From Bog-756 sp963696495 (GTDB lineage Bacteria > Actinomycetota > Acidimicrobiia > Acidimicrobiales > RAAP-2): DNA of 64,000 bases. The DNA lies in assembly GCA_963696495.1 (NCBI GenBank), contig CAVOKJ010000001.1:160106-224105 (forward strand), written 5' to 3'. Made by a program: the position numbers and the translations under genes. Position 1 is the stretch's first letter. Each line of letters begins with the position of its first letter. Shown piece after piece: positions 36,296 through 44,831 of this stretch. The notes beneath the pieces were generated by a model. The model was not told where the DNA came from. It was given only the letters and a program-made list of their open reading frames with translations, and did no database searches.

Positions 36296-37564
36296 GTGAC
36301 CCCACCCGTCCCAGCTCCGCAGTCGGACCTCAGCCCGGACCGCCCGGTCTTCGATCCGTTCGACCCCTCGTGGGCCAGTGACCCCTTCCCGCTCTATGCG
36401 GACCTTCGTGAGCGGGCGCCGATCCACCGCAACCATCTGGGCTTCTGGGTGATCGCCCGGCACGAGGACTGCCTGGCGGTGCTGCGGGACCGACGGGCCA
36501 GCTCGGACAGCCTGAACGTCGCCGTCGAGCGCATGCCCGAGGGCTTCCGGACCCCGGTCGCCGAGGACGATCCCGTCGCCGTGGCCATGGTCGAGCTGCG
36601 GCCGTTCCTCTTCCGGGACCCCCCGGACCACACCCGTCTGCGGGGCCTCGTCTCGAAGGCGTTCACCCCCAAGGTCGTCGAGTCACTGCGCGAACGGACC
36701 CAGCAGACCGTGGACGAGCTCCTCGACGCCGCCCTGGAGGCCGACCGGGTCGATCTGCTCGAGGGTTTCGCCTATCCCCTGCCGGTCCGGGTCATCTGCG
36801 ACCTCCTCGGTGTGCCCGTCGAGGACCAGGACCGGTTCAAGGAGTGGTCCAACGCCCTGGCCCGCGGGCTCGATCCGGACTTCCTGCTCACCCAGGAGAC
36901 CATCGACGCCCGCGGTGAGGCGGTGGTCCAGTTCGCCCAGTACTTCTTCGAGCTGCTGGCCGAGCGCCGCCGGGCCCCGGGTGAGGATCTCTTGAGCCGG
37001 CTGGTCCAGGCCGAGGACGGGGGGACGGTGCTGAGCGAGCCGGAGCTGCTCTCGACCTGCATCCTGTTGTTGGTGGCCGGCCATGAGACCACGGTCAACC
37101 TGATCAGCGGGGGCACGCACGCCCTCCTGCGCCACCCCGACCAGTTCGAGCGGTTCCGCACGGACCCGACGGTGACCCGGAGCGGCGTCGAGGAGATGCT
37201 GCGCTACGTGTCGCCGGTGCAGCTGACCGGCCGGGCGCTCGTCGAGGACTGCGAGTTCGGCGGTGTCCGGTTCGAGGCCGGCGACTTCGCCATGCTGCTG
37301 CTCGCCTCGGGCAACCGGGACGCCGCGCAGTTCGAGGACCCGGACCGCTTCGACATCACCCGGACGCCCAACAACCACCTCGGCTTCGGGTTCGGGATCC
37401 ACCACTGCCTCGGGGCGCCCTTGGCGCGGATGGAGGCGCAGGTGGCGCTGAGCACACTGGTGCGCCGCGCCCCCCGGCTGGCACTGACCGTCGACGACGT
37501 GGTGTACAAGCACAACGTCGTGCTGCGGGGCATGGAGTCGCTGCCGGTGGCCATGCGGGGCTGA
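36296..37564 (+). CDS. cytochrome P450
   Basis: 422 aa, the normal size of a soluble bacterial P450. The I-helix oxygen-activation motif is LLVAGHETTVNLI, the K-helix ExxR is in GVEEMLRYVSPVQ, and the heme-binding loop is GFGFGIHHCLGAPLARME with the thiolate ligand Cys371. The N-terminus contains DPFPLYADLRERAPIHRN, typical of actinobacterial P450s. Substrate unknown; the surroundings (F420 enzyme, acyl-CoA genes) suggest lipid or sterol-type compounds. No ferredoxin gene is adjacent. Confidence 0.93.
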   Translation: MTPPVPAPQSDLSPDRPVFDPFDPSWASDPFPLYADLRERAPIHRNHLGFWVIARHEDCLAVLRDRRASSDSLNVAVERMPEGFRTPVAEDDPVAVAMVELRPFLFRDPPDHTRLRGLVSKAFTPKVVESLRERTQQTVDELLDAALEADRVDLLEGFAYPLPVRVICDLLGVPVEDQDRFKEWSNALARGLDPDFLLTQETIDARGEAVVQFAQYFFELLAERRRAPGEDLLSRLVQAEDGGTVLSEPELLSTCILLLVAGHETTVNLISGGTHALLRHPDQFERFRTDPTVTRSGVEEMLRYVSPVQLTGRALVEDCEFGGVRFEAGDFAMLLLASGNRDAAQFEDPDRFDITRTPNNHLGFGFGIHHCLGAPLARMEAQVALSTLVRRAPRLALTVDDVVYKHNVVLRGMESLPVAMRG

Positions 37565-37646
37565 GCCGGCCCGTGCCCCGGCCCGCCGGGCTCCCGGCGC
37601 CGTCAGCCGGGCGACGGGCCGCCGCCACCCCGCCCGGTGACCGGCG

Positions 37647-38522
37647 TCAGAGGGTGGCGGCCCGCTCCAGCACCGGCTGCAGGGCATCGAGCGAGGTGCG
37701 CACCTCGTCGGCGCCGAACGGCAGGAGCAGCGCGGCGACCGCATCGGCACCGGCCTCGGCGTACTCCTCGGCGATGTCCGCATCGAGCGGCTGGAAGTAC
37801 GGGCACACGGTGATCCTCACGTCCTGGCGTGTCCGCCCCTGGTCGGCGAGCAACCGGTCGAGCGTCCCGAGCGGCTCGGCCAGCTCCGACGGCTTCCGGT
37901 TGAAGGTGTGCCACCCCTGGGCGGCCCGGGCCGTCCGGCGGAGGGCGGCGTCGCTCTCGCCGCCGATGTGGATGGGGGGATGCGGGTGCTGGACGGGCTT
38001 CGGGAACATCGAACAGGGATTGAGCGAGTAGAACTCCCCCTCGTAGGCGGAGGTCTCGTCGCACCACAGCGTGGTCAGGACCTCGAGGTACTCGTCGGTC
38101 CGCCGCCCGCGTCGGGGCCACGGCACGTTGAGCGCCTCGAACTCCTCCTCCAGCCATCCGACGCCGATGCCCAGGTCGACCCGTCCGTTGGACAGCCAGT
38201 CGAGGGTGGAGACCTCCTTGGCGGTGTACACCGGGTTGCGCTGGGGGAGGAGCACCATCGCCGTGCCCAGCCGGACGTCCGTGGTGTGGGCGGCCAGGAA
38301 CGACAGGGTGGACAGGGGTTCCAGCAGGCCCGTGCCGGGGGGCGTGGGGATGCGGCCGTCCTCGGCGTACGGATAGGACGAGTCGTACTGCTCGAACAGG
38401 ACCACGTGCTCGCCGACCCAGATGGTCCCGATGCCGCGCTCCTCGGCCTCGCGGCCGATGAGGGCGAGCAGTTCCGGGGTGCTGAACGGGTTGGCGGTGG
38501 GTACCCACAGGTCGACGCGCAA
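37647..38522 (-). CDS. LLM-class F420-dependent oxidoreductase (TIGR03619-like)
   Basis: 291 aa. Luciferase-like barrel with an N-terminal VDLWVPTANPFS strand, GTIWVGEHVVLFEQYDSSYPY, the family segment RLGTAMVLLPQRNPVYTAKEVSTLDWLSNGRVDLGIGVGW, and HPPIHIGGESDAALRRTAR. These elements are characteristic of actinobacterial F420-dependent enzymes of unknown substrate. The start is a TTG at 38522, chosen because AAGGAG lies about 7 nt upstream and the family sequence begins there. It follows the amidase gene on the same strand after a 30-bp gap, so they may be one operon. Confidence 0.87.
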   Translation of the reverse strand: MRVDLWVPTANPFSTPELLALIGREAEERGIGTIWVGEHVVLFEQYDSSYPYAEDGRIPTPPGTGLLEPLSTLSFLAAHTTDVRLGTAMVLLPQRNPVYTAKEVSTLDWLSNGRVDLGIGVGWLEEEFEALNVPWPRRGRRTDEYLEVLTTLWCDETSAYEGEFYSLNPCSMFPKPVQHPHPPIHIGGESDAALRRTARAAQGWHTFNRKPSELAEPLGTLDRLLADQGRTRQDVRITVCPYFQPLDADIAEEYAEAGADAVAALLLPFGADEVRTSLDALQPVLERAATL

Positions 38523-38552
38523 CGGTGGCTCCTTCGGCGGGTGTCGGGCCCG

Positions 38553-39965
38553 TCAGACGGGCGAGCCGGGGGCGGTGAGCGGCCAGGGGCGCTCCCGCTC
38601 GGCGAGGCGGGCGAGGTCCAACAGCAGCTGCTCCTCGTGGTGGCGGCCGATCACCTGCAGGCCGACGGGGAGCCCGTCGACCGTGCCGGCCGGGATGGCC
38701 ACCGCCGGGTTGCCGGTGAGGTTGGCCGGGATGGTGAGGGCGGCGTTGTTGCCCACCGCCCGGTTGAAGCCGTACTCGGCGATGAGGTCGACGTGCCCGA
38801 CGGTGGTGGGCATGGGGCCGCCGGCGCCGAAGGCCACGTCGGGGTTGGCGGCGGCGAACACGAAGTCGGTCCGGTCGAAGACGTCGGCCATGGTCTCGTT
38901 GACCTCGATCCGGAACATCTCGGTCTTCCCGGCGGACTGCACGTCGAGGTGGTGGGTGGCCAGGTTCATGCCCAACTGGATCTCGGGGGTGAGGTCGTCG
39001 TTGCAGCCGGGATACCGGTCGCCGAGCGCACCGGCCAGCCCGATGAGGTTGGACATGGCCCACTCCAGGCCTCCCTGGGGCAGTTGGACGGCGACGTCGA
39101 CCCGGACCAGTCCGGCGCCGGCGATCAGCACCTCGGCCAGCTCGACCACCAGCGCGGCCGCCCTCGGCTCGACGATGGCCGACCCGAGGTCGACGGCGAT
39201 CACCGCCCGCTTCCCGCTGAGGTCGAAGCTGTCGAGGCCGGCCTCCCAGCCGGCCACCCGGGGCAGGCTCAGAGTGTCGCGTGCATCCCAGCCGTTGCAC
39301 ACGTCGAACCACCGGGCCGTGTCCCGAACCGAGCGGGAGACGCACCCGACCACGACGGTCAGCGGTGGCTGGAGGACGGCCGGGCCCCTCGGGATGCGCC
39401 CGTAGGTCGACTTGAGGCCGAACAGGCCGGTGAACCCGGCGGGGATGCGGATCGAGCCGCCTCCGTCCCCCCCGCTGGCGATGGGCAGCAGGCCGCCGGC
39501 GACGGCGGCGGCCGAGCCACCCGAGGAGCCCCCCGGTGTGCGCTCGGGATCCCACGGGTTGAGCGTCGTCCCGTGCAGCCGGGTGCTGGTGAAGTTGATG
39601 CCACCGAACTCCGAGGCCGTGGTCTGGCCGGCCAGCACGGCGCCGGCGGCCCGGAGCCGGGCCACCTGGGTGGAGTCGTGGTCCGCCACGCGGTCGGCGA
39701 AGACCAGGGACGCTTCCGTGTACGGCCAGCCGGCGACCGTCTCGAGCTCCTTGATCCCCAGGGGCACCCCGCCGAAGGGCAGCGAGACGTCGGCGGCGGC
39801 GGCGGTGGCCCGGGCGGCGTCGGCGTCCAGATGACTGAAGGCATTGAGCCCCGAGGCGTCGATGGCGGCCAGTGAGTTCTCGAGGGCCTCGAGTGGCGAG
39901 ATCGTCCCGGCACGGAAGGCGTCGACGAGGGAGCAGGCGTCCCGGTCCCAGGGCTCGTCGGTCAT
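38553..39965 (-). CDS. amidase signature-family amidohydrolase
   Basis: 470 aa. The Ser-cisSer-Lys catalytic triad is visible: Lys in GGVPLGIKELETVAGWP (about residue 70), cis-Ser and nucleophile Ser in GGSSGGSAAAVAGGLLPIASGGDGGGSIRIPA (about residues 140-170). Such enzymes hydrolyse amides, nitrile-derived amides or carbamates. The ATG at 39965 (MTDEPWD) is preferred because TAGCGT lies 8 nt upstream; a 7-residue extension to 39986 would overlap that box. There is no gatC or gatB nearby, so it is not the GatA subunit of a tRNA amidotransferase. Confidence 0.88.
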   Translation of the reverse strand: MTDEPWDRDACSLVDAFRAGTISPLEALENSLAAIDASGLNAFSHLDADAARATAAAADVSLPFGGVPLGIKELETVAGWPYTEASLVFADRVADHDSTQVARLRAAGAVLAGQTTASEFGGINFTSTRLHGTTLNPWDPERTPGGSSGGSAAAVAGGLLPIASGGDGGGSIRIPAGFTGLFGLKSTYGRIPRGPAVLQPPLTVVVGCVSRSVRDTARWFDVCNGWDARDTLSLPRVAGWEAGLDSFDLSGKRAVIAVDLGSAIVEPRAAALVVELAEVLIAGAGLVRVDVAVQLPQGGLEWAMSNLIGLAGALGDRYPGCNDDLTPEIQLGMNLATHHLDVQSAGKTEMFRIEVNETMADVFDRTDFVFAAANPDVAFGAGGPMPTTVGHVDLIAEYGFNRAVGNNAALTIPANLTGNPAVAIPAGTVDGLPVGLQVIGRHHEEQLLLDLARLAERERPWPLTAPGSPV

Positions 39966-39973
39966 GGTCCACG

Positions 39974-39979
39974 ACGCTA
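39974..39979 (-). promoter_or_regulatory. -10 hexamer of the amidase gene (leaderless)
   Basis: TAGCGT on the minus strand, 8 nt before the ATG at 39965. Confidence 0.45.
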
Positions 39980-40038
39980 CCGGCAATGGATCGGTCGGTG
40001 CCGGTGCGACCCCGCCCCCAGGGGGCGACCGTCGGGCC

Positions 40039-40044
40039 TAGCGT
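40039..40044 (+). promoter_or_regulatory. -10 hexamer of the polyphosphate glucokinase gene (leaderless)
   Basis: TAGCGT, 6 nt before the ATG at 40051. Confidence 0.5.
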
Positions 40045-40050
40045 GGGGGC

Positions 40051-40881
40051 ATGAGCCACGACGAGCAGACCGAGGATCCGGAGAGCCGGGCGGACGGCGA
40101 GGGAGGGGTCCCCCGTCATCCGTACACGCTGTCCATCGACATCGGTGGCACCGGGCTGAAGGCGTCGGTGCTCGACGCCGACGGGGCGATGGTGGCCGAC
40201 CGGGTGAAGGTTCCGACGACCTACCCCCTGCCGCCCGAGAAGTTGGTGTCGACCCTGACCAAGCTGGCGGCACCCCTGCCCGCGGCCGAGCGGCTGGCGG
40301 TGGGCTTTCCGGGGATGGTTCGCGACGGCCACGTGCTCTCCGCACCGCACTTCTCGACCAAGAGCGGGCCCGGGAGCTCGGTGGACGAGGACCTGAAGCA
40401 GCTGTGGTGGCGATTCGACCTGGCGACGGCACTCACCGAGTCGTTCGGGCTGCCCACCAAGGTGGCCAACGACGCCGACATCCAGGGTGCGGCCGTGGTC
40501 ACCGGGACCGGCCTGGAGCTGGCCATCACCCTCGGGACCGGCTTCGGGACCGGCCTGTTCTACGAGGGGAAGCTCATGCCCCACCTCGAGGTCGCCCACC
40601 AGCCCTTCCGCAAGGGCGAGACCTACAACGAACAGCTGGGTGAGGCCGCCCGCAAGGACATCGGTGAGGAGCGGTGGAACAAGCGGGTGCACAAGGCCAT
40701 CACCAACCTCCGGGGGCTCCTGTTCTTCGACCACCTCTACATCGGGGGCGGCAACTCACGGCGGGTCAAGCGCGACGACCTCGACGACGACGTGACGATC
40801 GTCGACAACACCGCGGGGATCCTCGGCGGCATCAAGCTGTGGGAGTCGGACCACGTGGGGGTCAACCAACCGGCCGGCTGA
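40051..40881 (+). CDS. ppgK: ROK-family kinase, polyphosphate glucokinase-like
   Basis: 276 aa. The phosphate-1 loop SIDIGGTGLKASVLD lies at about residues 28-42. AVGFPGMVRDGHVLSAPHF and the catalytic VANDADIQGAAV (Asp near residue 147) follow; TLGTGFGTGLFYEGKLMPHLEVAHQPF is the PpgK-type segment with glucose-binding Glu/His. These match polyphosphate/ATP-glucokinase of actinobacteria, which phosphorylates glucose using polyphosphate. It lacks the zinc-binding ROK repressor motif. A CHAD (polyphosphate-binding) protein is encoded convergently just downstream, supporting a polyphosphate role. Confidence 0.88.
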   Translation: MSHDEQTEDPESRADGEGGVPRHPYTLSIDIGGTGLKASVLDADGAMVADRVKVPTTYPLPPEKLVSTLTKLAAPLPAAERLAVGFPGMVRDGHVLSAPHFSTKSGPGSSVDEDLKQLWWRFDLATALTESFGLPTKVANDADIQGAAVVTGTGLELAITLGTGFGTGLFYEGKLMPHLEVAHQPFRKGETYNEQLGEAARKDIGEERWNKRVHKAITNLRGLLFFDHLYIGGGNSRRVKRDDLDDDVTIVDNTAGILGGIKLWESDHVGVNQPAG

Positions 40882-40889
40882 GGCACCAC

Positions 40890-40932
40890 GGCCGGTGCGG
40901 CCGGTGCGGCCGGTGCGGCCGGTGCGGCCGGT
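40890..40932 (+). repeat. 9-bp tandem repeat between ppgK and the CHAD gene
   Basis: GGCCGGTGC is repeated four times in tandem with a fifth partial copy, just after the ppgK stop. The repeats are GC-rich and partly self-complementary, and lie between convergent genes, so they may help end transcription or be slippage-prone spacer. Confidence 0.7.
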
Positions 40933-40941
40933 TCTGACCGG

Positions 40942-42024
40942 CTACGGGTGCCAGCTGCGCCAGCGCTGTTCGACCTCTTTGAGGTCGCGCTTCCATCCCT
41001 TGCGGGCCTCGGAGGCCGCCTCCCGCTGCACGGCGACCACCGCCTCGACCGGCTCCGCCAGCTCGGGTCGCTCCCGGGCCAGGGCCCGCAGCCACTCCAT
41101 GGCGAACTTGGCGTCGTGGAGTTCGCCGAGCTTGGTCTGCAGGCGCTCGGCGGCCTTGGCCGTCTTGCGGGCCGGACCCCCCTCGACCAGCGCCACCGTC
41201 TCGCAGCCGTAGCGGAGGTCCTTGATCCTGACCCGCAACGTGTGGAGGTTGACGTCCGTCGGCTGCTTGCGGGCGGTGCGGGCCGCTCCCCGCATGTCGT
41301 GCCAGGCCCGCTGCACCATGGCCGGGAGCGCCTCGTTGGCCGACTGGCCCGCCCGGGCGGTGAAGTGCGGTCCGTCCCACAGCACCATCATCTGCTCGGT
41401 CAGCTGGAACCGGCGGGCCCCGCCCCGTTCGGCCCCGAGCCCGACGAGCACGTCGCCCTGGATGGCGTCCACCACCGACTCGAGCCGGCTGAAGTTGGCC
41501 GGGCTCAGCACCTGGGGGCCGGTGTCGTGCAGGATCCCCTCGATGATGTGGAGGTCCCGTGACTCGCCCAGCCGTCCGGCGTACCAGGCGAGCTCGGCCC
41601 GGAGGGCGGTGCCCCACTGCGGGTCGACGGCCAATCGGAACGTGCGCAGGGTCGAGCGGATGCGCCGAAGGGCCACCCGGCTCTGGTGGATGCGCTCGAT
41701 CTCCGAGGAGCGCCTCGCCGCCTTGTCCGCCCGGTCGTTGGCCGTCTGGGCCCACAGCGGCCGGTCGACCACCATGAGGCCGGGGGCGCTCACCGAGTGG
41801 TAGCGCCGGGTGCGGTCGACGAGCTCCTCGCTCATGTCGTTGAGGAGGAACGCCCGCGCCGAACGGGCGAGGACCCGGTGGAGCACCAGGCCGGCACTGG
41901 GGCCGGGCGTCCCGTTGGCCACGTAGAGGCCGACGTCGTGGCGGGTGGGCCCGTGGAAGAAGGGCCCCTCCACGGCGGCGGTCGAACCGCCCACACTCGT
42001 CACTGCTTCGCTCGTCATGCCCAT
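40942..42024 (-). CDS. CHAD-domain protein (polyphosphate-associated)
   Basis: 360 aa, almost all CHAD helices rich in His, Arg and Lys. Conserved segments are EIERIHQSRVALRRIRSTLRTFR and NLHTLRVRIKDLRYGCETVAL (paired repeats), with GRLGESRDLHI and KLGELHDAKF. CHAD domains bind polyphosphate granules through this basic surface. No CYTH (triphosphatase) domain is present. The first 60 residues are outside the fold. AGGAGG lies before the ATG at 42024, and TAGGCT lies further upstream. Convergent with ppgK. Confidence 0.9.
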   Translation of the reverse strand: MGMTSEAVTSVGGSTAAVEGPFFHGPTRHDVGLYVANGTPGPSAGLVLHRVLARSARAFLLNDMSEELVDRTRRYHSVSAPGLMVVDRPLWAQTANDRADKAARRSSEIERIHQSRVALRRIRSTLRTFRLAVDPQWGTALRAELAWYAGRLGESRDLHIIEGILHDTGPQVLSPANFSRLESVVDAIQGDVLVGLGAERGGARRFQLTEQMMVLWDGPHFTARAGQSANEALPAMVQRAWHDMRGAARTARKQPTDVNLHTLRVRIKDLRYGCETVALVEGGPARKTAKAAERLQTKLGELHDAKFAMEWLRALARERPELAEPVEAVVAVQREAASEARKGWKRDLKEVEQRWRSWHP

Positions 42025-42102
42025 GGCCTCCTGCCGACAGCCTACGAGCGCCGTGTGCCCCTGTCAGCGATCGGCACCCCGGAGCCGGCCGAGCCCGGCG
42101 TC

Positions 42103-42108
42103 TACTGT
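42103..42108 (+). promoter_or_regulatory. -10 hexamer of the quinone oxidoreductase gene (leaderless)
   Basis: TACTGT, 6 nt before the ATG at 42115. Confidence 0.45.
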
Positions 42109-42114
42109 GGGGCG

Positions 42115-43059
42115 ATGTTCGCCGTGACCATCGTCGACGGGGCGCTGGAATGGCGTGAGCACCCCGACCCCGTGGCCGGCCCCGGCGACATCCTGGTGTC
42201 GGTGGCGGCGGCCGGCCTCAACGCCGCCGACCTCATGCAGCGAAAGGGCCTCTACCCCGCACCTCCCGGGGCGCCGCCCGACATCCCGGGCCTCGAGTTC
42301 GCCGGCGAGGTGGTGGCGCTCGGCCCCGGCACCGGCCGGTTCTCCGTCGGGGACCGCGTCATGGCCATCACTGGGGGTGGCGGCCAGGGGGAGCTGGTGG
42401 TCGTTCCCGGGTCGACGGCCCTGGCGGTGCCCGACGGGATCCCCTGGGAGCAGGCCGGTGGGTTTCCCGAGGCGTTCTCGACCGCCTACGACGCACTGTT
42501 CACCCAGGCCGGCCTGGCCGTCGGCGAGCGGGTGCTCATCTCGGGAGCCGCCGGCGGCGTCGGCACGGCGGCGGTCCAGCTGGCCCGGGCGGCCGGGGCC
42601 CACGTGGTCGCCTCGGTCCGCTCGCCGGAGCGCCGCCACGAGGTAGCGGCCCTCGGGGCCGACGAGGTCATCGAGCCCGACCGGGTGGCCGACCACGGAC
42701 CCTACGACGTCTCCCTCGAGCTGGTCGGCGCGTCCGGGGTCACCGCCGTGCTCCCGTCGATGGCCGTCGGGGGGAGAGTGGTGGTCATCGGCGTCGGGTC
42801 CGGCGCCAAGGTCGAGCTGAACCTCCTGGCCCTGATGGCCCGCCGGGCCACGCTCGGCGGGTCGATGCTCCGGTCGCGCACGGTGGAGGAGAAGTCGGCG
42901 GTGGCCCGGGCCGTCGAGGAGCACGCGGTGGCCCTGCTGGCCGACGGCAAGGTGACCGTGCCGGTGGCCGAGCGGTTCCCCATGGACGAGGCCGCCCCCG
43001 CCTACGAGCGGTTCACCGCCGGCGGCAAGCTCGGCAAGATCGTGCTGACCAACCGCTAG
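42115..43059 (+). CDS. zinc-independent quinone oxidoreductase-like MDR protein
   Basis: 314 aa. A GroES-like domain (about residues 1-115; AAGLNAADLMQRKGLYPAPPG, GLEFAGEVVALG) is followed by a Rossmann domain with the NADPH-binding loop VLISGAAGGVGTAAVQLAR (about residue 142). The ligands for catalytic zinc are absent, as in QorA/NADPH:quinone reductase types. The substrate is uncertain; enoyl or quinone reduction is usual. It is convergent with the thiolase-like gene. Confidence 0.9.
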   Translation: MFAVTIVDGALEWREHPDPVAGPGDILVSVAAAGLNAADLMQRKGLYPAPPGAPPDIPGLEFAGEVVALGPGTGRFSVGDRVMAITGGGGQGELVVVPGSTALAVPDGIPWEQAGGFPEAFSTAYDALFTQAGLAVGERVLISGAAGGVGTAAVQLARAAGAHVVASVRSPERRHEVAALGADEVIEPDRVADHGPYDVSLELVGASGVTAVLPSMAVGGRVVVIGVGSGAKVELNLLALMARRATLGGSMLRSRTVEEKSAVARAVEEHAVALLADGKVTVPVAERFPMDEAAPAYERFTAGGKLGKIVLTNR

Positions 43060-43102
43060 GGCCCCGACGCAGGCGCGGTGGCGGCGTCGGCGCGGGCCGC
43101 CG

Positions 43103-44302
43103 CTACCTCGAGACGATGACCGACGACCCGTGGCCGAAGAGGCCCTGGTTGGCGGTGATGCCCACCGTCGCCCCCTCCACCTGCCGGCCCGTGGCCCGGC
43201 CGCGGAGCTGCCACGCCAGCTCGCACACCTGGGCGATGGCCTGGGCGGGGATGGCCTCCCCGAAGCACGAGAGGCCACCGCTCGGGTTGACCGGTACCCG
43301 GCCGCCGATGGTGGTGTCGCCGTCGCGCAGCAGCCGCTCCGCCTCCCCCTCCTTGCACAGTCCGATGTCCTCGTACCAGTCGAGCTCGAGGGCGGAGGAG
43401 AGGTCGTACACCTCGGCCAGGTCGACGTCGTCGGGGGAGATGCCCGCCTCCTCGTAGGCGGCCAGGGCCACCGACTGCTTGAAGGTGGGTCCGACCGACG
43501 CGGCGGTGGCGGCCGAGTCGGTCGAGAAGTTGGGCATCTCGATCACCGTCTGGGGGAACCGGGGGGTGACAGTCGACACCGCGTCGATGGTGACCAGGTC
43601 GTCGGAGCCGGCGTGCCGCCGGGCGAAGTCCAGGCTGGAGAGCACCAGGGCGGCCCCGCCGTCGGAGGTGGCACAGATCTCGAGCAGGCGCAGCGGGTCG
43701 GCCACCATGGGGGAGCCCAGCACCTCCCCGGCGGTGACCTCCTTGCGGTAGCGGGCGTTCACGTTGCCGAGACCGTGCCGGGCGTTCTTCACCTTGACGG
43801 CGGCGAAGTCGGCCTCGGTGGCTCCGAACAGCTCCATGCGCCGCCGGGCGTAGAGGGCGAAGTACGTCGGGTTGGTCGCCCCCATCAGGTGGAAGCGCAG
43901 CCAGTCCGGGTCGTCCCTCCGGTCCCCGCCGACCGGGGTGAAGAAGCCCTTCGGGGTGGTGTCGGCCCCCACCACCAGGGCCACGTCGCACAGCCCGGCG
44001 AGGATCTGGGCCCGGGCGTTGCTGATGGCCTGCGCCCCGGAGGCACACGCCGCATAGGCCGACGAGACCCGGGCGCCGGTCCAGCCGAGGGCCTGGGCGA
44101 AGGTGGCGCCGGCCACGAAGCCCGGGTAGCCGTTGCGGATGGTGTCCGCCCCCGCCACGTACTGGACGTCACGCCATTCCACGCCGGCCTCGGCCAGGGC
44201 ATCGCCGGCCGCGGCCAGCCCGTACTCCACGAAGTTCCGGCCCCACTTGCCCCAGGGGTGCATGCCGGCCCCGAGGACGGCGATGCGCTTGTCGTCAGGC
44301 AT
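43103..44302 (-). CDS. thiolase-like protein / lipid-transfer protein (SCP-x/Ltp type)
   Basis: 399 aa thiolase fold. The cysteine region is SSAYAACASGAQAISNARAQ (about residues 85-104). The usual C-terminal catalytic GHPxGATG box is replaced by NPSGGLSCFGEAIPAQAIAQ, and TANQGLFGHGSSVIV ends the protein. This is the pattern of actinobacterial thiolase-like partners of DUF35 proteins, such as Ltp aldolases or thiolases of steroid side-chain degradation. It may therefore not be a standard thiolase. The ATG at 44302 overlaps the OB-fold gene by 8 bp, so they are made together. Confidence 0.85.
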   Translation of the reverse strand: MPDDKRIAVLGAGMHPWGKWGRNFVEYGLAAAGDALAEAGVEWRDVQYVAGADTIRNGYPGFVAGATFAQALGWTGARVSSAYAACASGAQAISNARAQILAGLCDVALVVGADTTPKGFFTPVGGDRRDDPDWLRFHLMGATNPTYFALYARRRMELFGATEADFAAVKVKNARHGLGNVNARYRKEVTAGEVLGSPMVADPLRLLEICATSDGGAALVLSSLDFARRHAGSDDLVTIDAVSTVTPRFPQTVIEMPNFSTDSAATAASVGPTFKQSVALAAYEEAGISPDDVDLAEVYDLSSALELDWYEDIGLCKEGEAERLLRDGDTTIGGRVPVNPSGGLSCFGEAIPAQAIAQVCELAWQLRGRATGRQVEGATVGITANQGLFGHGSSVIVSR

Positions 44303-44780
44303 TGGTCCGGGCCCTCCCCTCGGAACGGGTCCCGGCGGCGACGGCCGACCTTGGTCGCCACTTCCACACCAGGTACTCGTTCTCGTCGTCCTCGTAGAGG
44401 GTGTCGAGCACCAGTTCGACCTCGTCACCGACCGAGAGGTCGTCCACCCCTACCCCGGGGACGACCTGGCCCATGACCACCATCCGTTCGGCGGCGAGCT
44501 CGACGGCGGCGATGGCGAAGGGCACGTAGGGGTCGGCGGCCTCGTAGGGCTTGGGCGGCTGGTAGCAGGCGTCGGTGTACGACCAGACCGTGCCGGTCCG
44601 GCTCAGCGCTGTCTCGGTGAACCGGCGACCCTGGCACTCGGGGTTGCGGCAGAAGTAGGTCTCCTTGGGGAAGGCGAAGTTGCCGCAGGCGTCGCACCGG
44701 CTGCCGAGCAGGGCGGGGGAGTCCTCGTCGAGCGTGAACCATCCTTCGATTGCGGGCAGACGGTTCTTGGGGGGTGGCAT
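44295..44780 (-). CDS. Zn-ribbon OB-fold protein (DUF35/ChsH2-like)
   Basis: 161 aa. A rubredoxin-like zinc ribbon (CDACGNFAFPKETYFCRNPEC; Cys pairs at about residues 29/32 and 43/48) is followed by an OB fold (TGTVWSYTDACYQPPKPYE; YVPFAIAAVEL; GVGVDDLSVGDEVELVLDTLYE). These proteins bind acyl-CoA and pair with Ltp-type thiolases or hydratases, as in cholesterol catabolism of mycobacteria. The ATG at 44780 has TAGGAT 6 nt upstream. Overlap with the thiolase-like gene supports a two-subunit complex. Confidence 0.88.
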   Translation of the reverse strand: MPPPKNRLPAIEGWFTLDEDSPALLGSRCDACGNFAFPKETYFCRNPECQGRRFTETALSRTGTVWSYTDACYQPPKPYEAADPYVPFAIAAVELAAERMVVMGQVVPGVGVDDLSVGDEVELVLDTLYEDDENEYLVWKWRPRSAVAAGTRSEGRARTNA

Positions 44781-44786
44781 CCCCGG

Positions 44787-44792
44787 ATCCTA
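44787..44792 (-). promoter_or_regulatory. -10 hexamer of the OB-fold/thiolase operon (leaderless)
   Basis: TAGGAT on the minus strand, 6 nt before the ATG at 44780. Confidence 0.5.
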
Positions 44793-44831
44793 ACGGGGCG
44801 CCCCGAACGGCGGGAACGGTGCCTGCAACAC

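Noticed and set aside
37603..40734. 1043-codon minus-strand frame across the F420 enzyme, amidase and ppgK
   Set aside because: Arg/Gly-rich out-of-frame shadow; real genes lie in other frames.
40890..40932. Possible CRISPR-like array
   Set aside because: 9-bp tandem units without spacers; simple repeat.
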